A stretch of DNA of 64,000 bases from Linyphia triangularis. Taxonomy: Eukaryota > Arthropoda > Arachnida > Araneae > Linyphiidae. The stretch's first letter is position 1. The number at the start of each line of letters is the position of its first letter. This document shows, piece after piece, positions 61,801 through 64,000 of the stretch. Made by a program: the position numbers and the translations under genes. The DNA lies in assembly GCA_963978545.1 (NCBI GenBank), contig CAXBTE010000061.1, forward strand, positions 310,001-374,000. Direction: 5' to 3'. The notes beneath the pieces were generated by a model. The model saw nothing but the letters and a program-made list of their open reading frames with translations, was not told where the DNA came from and did not search any database.

Positions 61801-64000
61801 ACTTGGCAACATTGAAGTTCATTAATAGGAGATTCTTAAAAACGAAAATCTTAACAACCACTAAATATTAAGGGGGTCGAAAGTTGATCCCAAAAAAGGA
61901 CTGCATTTCAAACACTGAAAATTTCTGAATTTTACCTACATTTTGGGCTATAAACTGAATTAAGGGTCCTTTATTGGGCAGATTTGAAATAAAGTGACTG
62001 CAAATCATATTTCTATTTTAAAACCAAAATCTGGAAGCATTTTGAGCCATTTTTTGGAAAAGTGATTTTTTCATAAAATTTCCTAAGGCTAACCCCTTTG
62101 AAAAATTTCGAAAAATTTGAAAATTCAAAAAATTATTTTTTCAGTCACATTTGGACAGAATATGAATATAAAACATATTTCAGGTCCCCAAAAAAAATTT
62201 GGTAGCATTTGAGCCACTATTTTCAAAGTTCAAAATTTCCCTTTGAAAATACATTGATTTTACAGTTTTTGAATTTTTACTCATAGTGTATTTTGAGCAC
62301 AGTATTGTAACTTGGCCACATTTAAGGTCTTCTATAGGAGATTCTTAAAAACGAAAATCTTAACAACCACAAAATATTAAGGGGGTCAAAATTTGCAAAG
62401 TTGTTTTTTTCAGTGGTACACATACATAATTTTTACACAGAGAGTTTTGGGAGCACAATGTTGTAACTTGGCAACATTGAAGTTCATTAATAGGAGATTC
62501 TTAAAAACGAAAATCTTAACAACCACTAAATATTAAGGGGGTCGAAAGTTGATCCCAAAAAAGGACTGCATTTCAAACACTGAAAATTTCTGAATTTTAC
62601 CTACATTTTGGGCTATAAACTGAATTAAGGGTCCTTTTTTGGGCAGATTTGAAATAAAGTGACTGCAAATCATATTTCTATTTTAAAACCAAAATCTGGA
62701 AGCATTTTGAGCCATTTTTTGGAAAAGTGATTTTTTCATAAAATTTCCTAAGGCTAACCCCTTTGAAAAATTTCGAAAACTTTGAAAATTCAAAAAATTA
62801 TTTTTTCAGTCACATTTGGACAGAATATAAATATAAAACATATTTCAGGTCCCCAAAAAAAATTTGGTAGCATTTGAGCCACTATTTTCAAAGTTCAAAA
62901 TTTCCCTTTGAAAATACATTGATTTTACAGTTTTTGAATTTTTACTCATAGTGTATTTGGAGCACAGTATTGTAACTTGGCCACATTTAAGGTCTTCTAT
63001 AGGAGATTCTTAAAAACGAAAATCTTAACAACCACAAAATATTAAGGGGGTAAAAATTTGCAAAGTTGTTTTTTTCAGTGGTACACATACATAATTTTTA
63101 CACAGAGAGTTTTGGGAGCACAATGTTGTAACTTGGCAACATTGAAGTTCATTAATAGGAGATTCTTAAAAACGAAAATCTTAACAACCACTAAATATTA
63201 AGGGGGTCGAAAGTTGATCCCAAAAAAGGACTGCATTTCAAACACTGAAAATTTCTGAATTTTACCTACATTTTGGGCTATAAACTGAATTAAGGGTCCT
63301 TTATTGGGCAGATTTGAAATAAAGTGACTGCAAATCATTTTTCTATTTTAAAACCAAAATCTGGAAGCATTTTGAGCCATTTTTTGGAAAAGTGATTTTT
63401 TCATAAAATTTCCTAAGGCTAACCCCTTTGAAAAATTTCGAAAAATTTGAAAATTCAAAAAATTATTTTTTCAGTCACATTTGGACAGAATATGAATATA
63501 AAACATATTTCAGGTCCCCAAAAAAAATTTGGTAGCATTTGAGCCACTATTTTCAAAGTTCAAAATTTCCCTTTGAAAATACATTGATTTTACAGTTTTT
63601 GAATTTTTACTCATAGTGTATTTTGAGCACAGTATTGTAACTTGGCCACATTTAAGGTCTTCTATAGGAGATTCTTAAAAACGAAAATCTTAACAACCAC
63701 AAAATATTAAGGGGGTCAAAATTTGCAAAGTTGTTTTTTTCAGTGGTACACATACATAATTTTTACACAGAGAGTTTTGGGAGCACAATGTTGTAACTTG
63801 GCAACATTGAAGTTCATTAATAGGAGATTCTTAAAAACGAAAATCTTAACAACCACTAAATATTAAGGGGGTCGAAAGTTGATCCCAAAAAAGGACTGCA
63901 TTTCAAACACTGAAAATTTCTGAATTTTACCTACATTTTGGGCTATAAACTGAATTAAGGGTCCTTTTTTGGGCAGATTTGAAATAAAGTGACTGCAAAT
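58817..64000. repeat. 1330-bp two-unit higher-order repeat
   Basis: C units alternate between two types. Type 1 has TATAAATATAAAAC, GTATTTGGAG and TTTATTGGGC. Type 2 has TATGAATATAAAAC, GTATTTTGAG, TTTTTTGGGC and GAAAACTTTG. GAAAACTTTG recurs at 58786, 60116, 61446 and 62776, all 1330 bp apart, and GGGGGTAAAAATTTG at about 60387, 61717 and 63047. There are four copies (58817, 60147, 61477, 62807), the last cut at the window end. AAATCATTTTTCTA is in the second and fourth copies only (2660 bp apart), hinting at a four-unit level. Confidence 0.88.

Larger units (their letters stand above)
56153..64000. repeat. Family C satellite, right array, 12 units, cut by window end
   Basis: Anchors at 56187, 56857, 57521, 58186, 58851, 59516, 60181, 60846, 61511, 62176, 62841 and 63506. 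The first interval is 670 bp (left-edge variant unit), the second 664, the rest 665. The second unit ends in an unusual B repeat (CCTAAGAAATTCCCTTTG, GAAACATTTG) near 57430. From about 58817 the units alternate in two types. The array continues past the window. Confidence 0.96.

Noticed and set aside
1..64000. rRNA, tRNA or other structured RNA genes
   Set aside because: No tRNA box elements, rRNA-like conserved blocks or other known RNA signatures were seen in any family.

Overview
This 64 kb window is one continuous, AT-rich, gene-free tract of tandem satellite DNA. I find no credible protein-coding gene, RNA gene, intact transposon or CRISPR array. The longest open frames (up to 86 codons) are translations of the repeats. 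The organism is a eukaryote. The texture (AT-rich A/T-tract repeats with many TTTTTCAG-like strings) resembles noncoding DNA of Caenorhabditis-type nematodes, but this is an impression, not an identification, and other AT-rich animals such as flies are not excluded.

Three repeat families, all in the same orientation, build the tract. Family A is a 175-bp monomer with a 196/197-bp long form. Family B is a short 76/86-bp repeat. Family C is a 665-bp unit. The order is A (1-1085), B (1086-1646), C x4 (1647-4225), B (4226-4808), A (4809-6183), B (6184-6744), C x70 (6745-53098), B (53099-53767), A (53768-55667), B (55668-56152), C x12 (56153-64000, cut by the window end). Homogeneous C arrays of very different length are therefore punctuated by nearly identical B-A-B blocks.

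The C unit is itself a mosaic. It contains one B repeat, a stretch homologous to the middle of an A monomer, the same junction sequences that join A to B and B to A in the punctuation blocks, and a core of about 400 bp found in neither A nor B. The core holds two diverged 123-bp sub-repeats 156 bp apart and an 11-bp perfect inverted repeat. This suggests that C arose when the core became inserted into an A-B cassette, which was then amplified.

Indel bookkeeping is consistent: 69 intervals of 665 bp, with a net shortfall of 110 bp from identifiable indels, equal the 45,775 bp between the first and last anchors of the main array. Rare variants shared between distant units record a nested history of multi-unit duplications (offsets of 2, 4, 6, 8, 11, 21 and 27 units). 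The right-hand array is organised as a 1330-bp two-unit higher-order repeat. All coordinates, periods and shared variants come from reading the sequence by eye; no alignment or database search was run.
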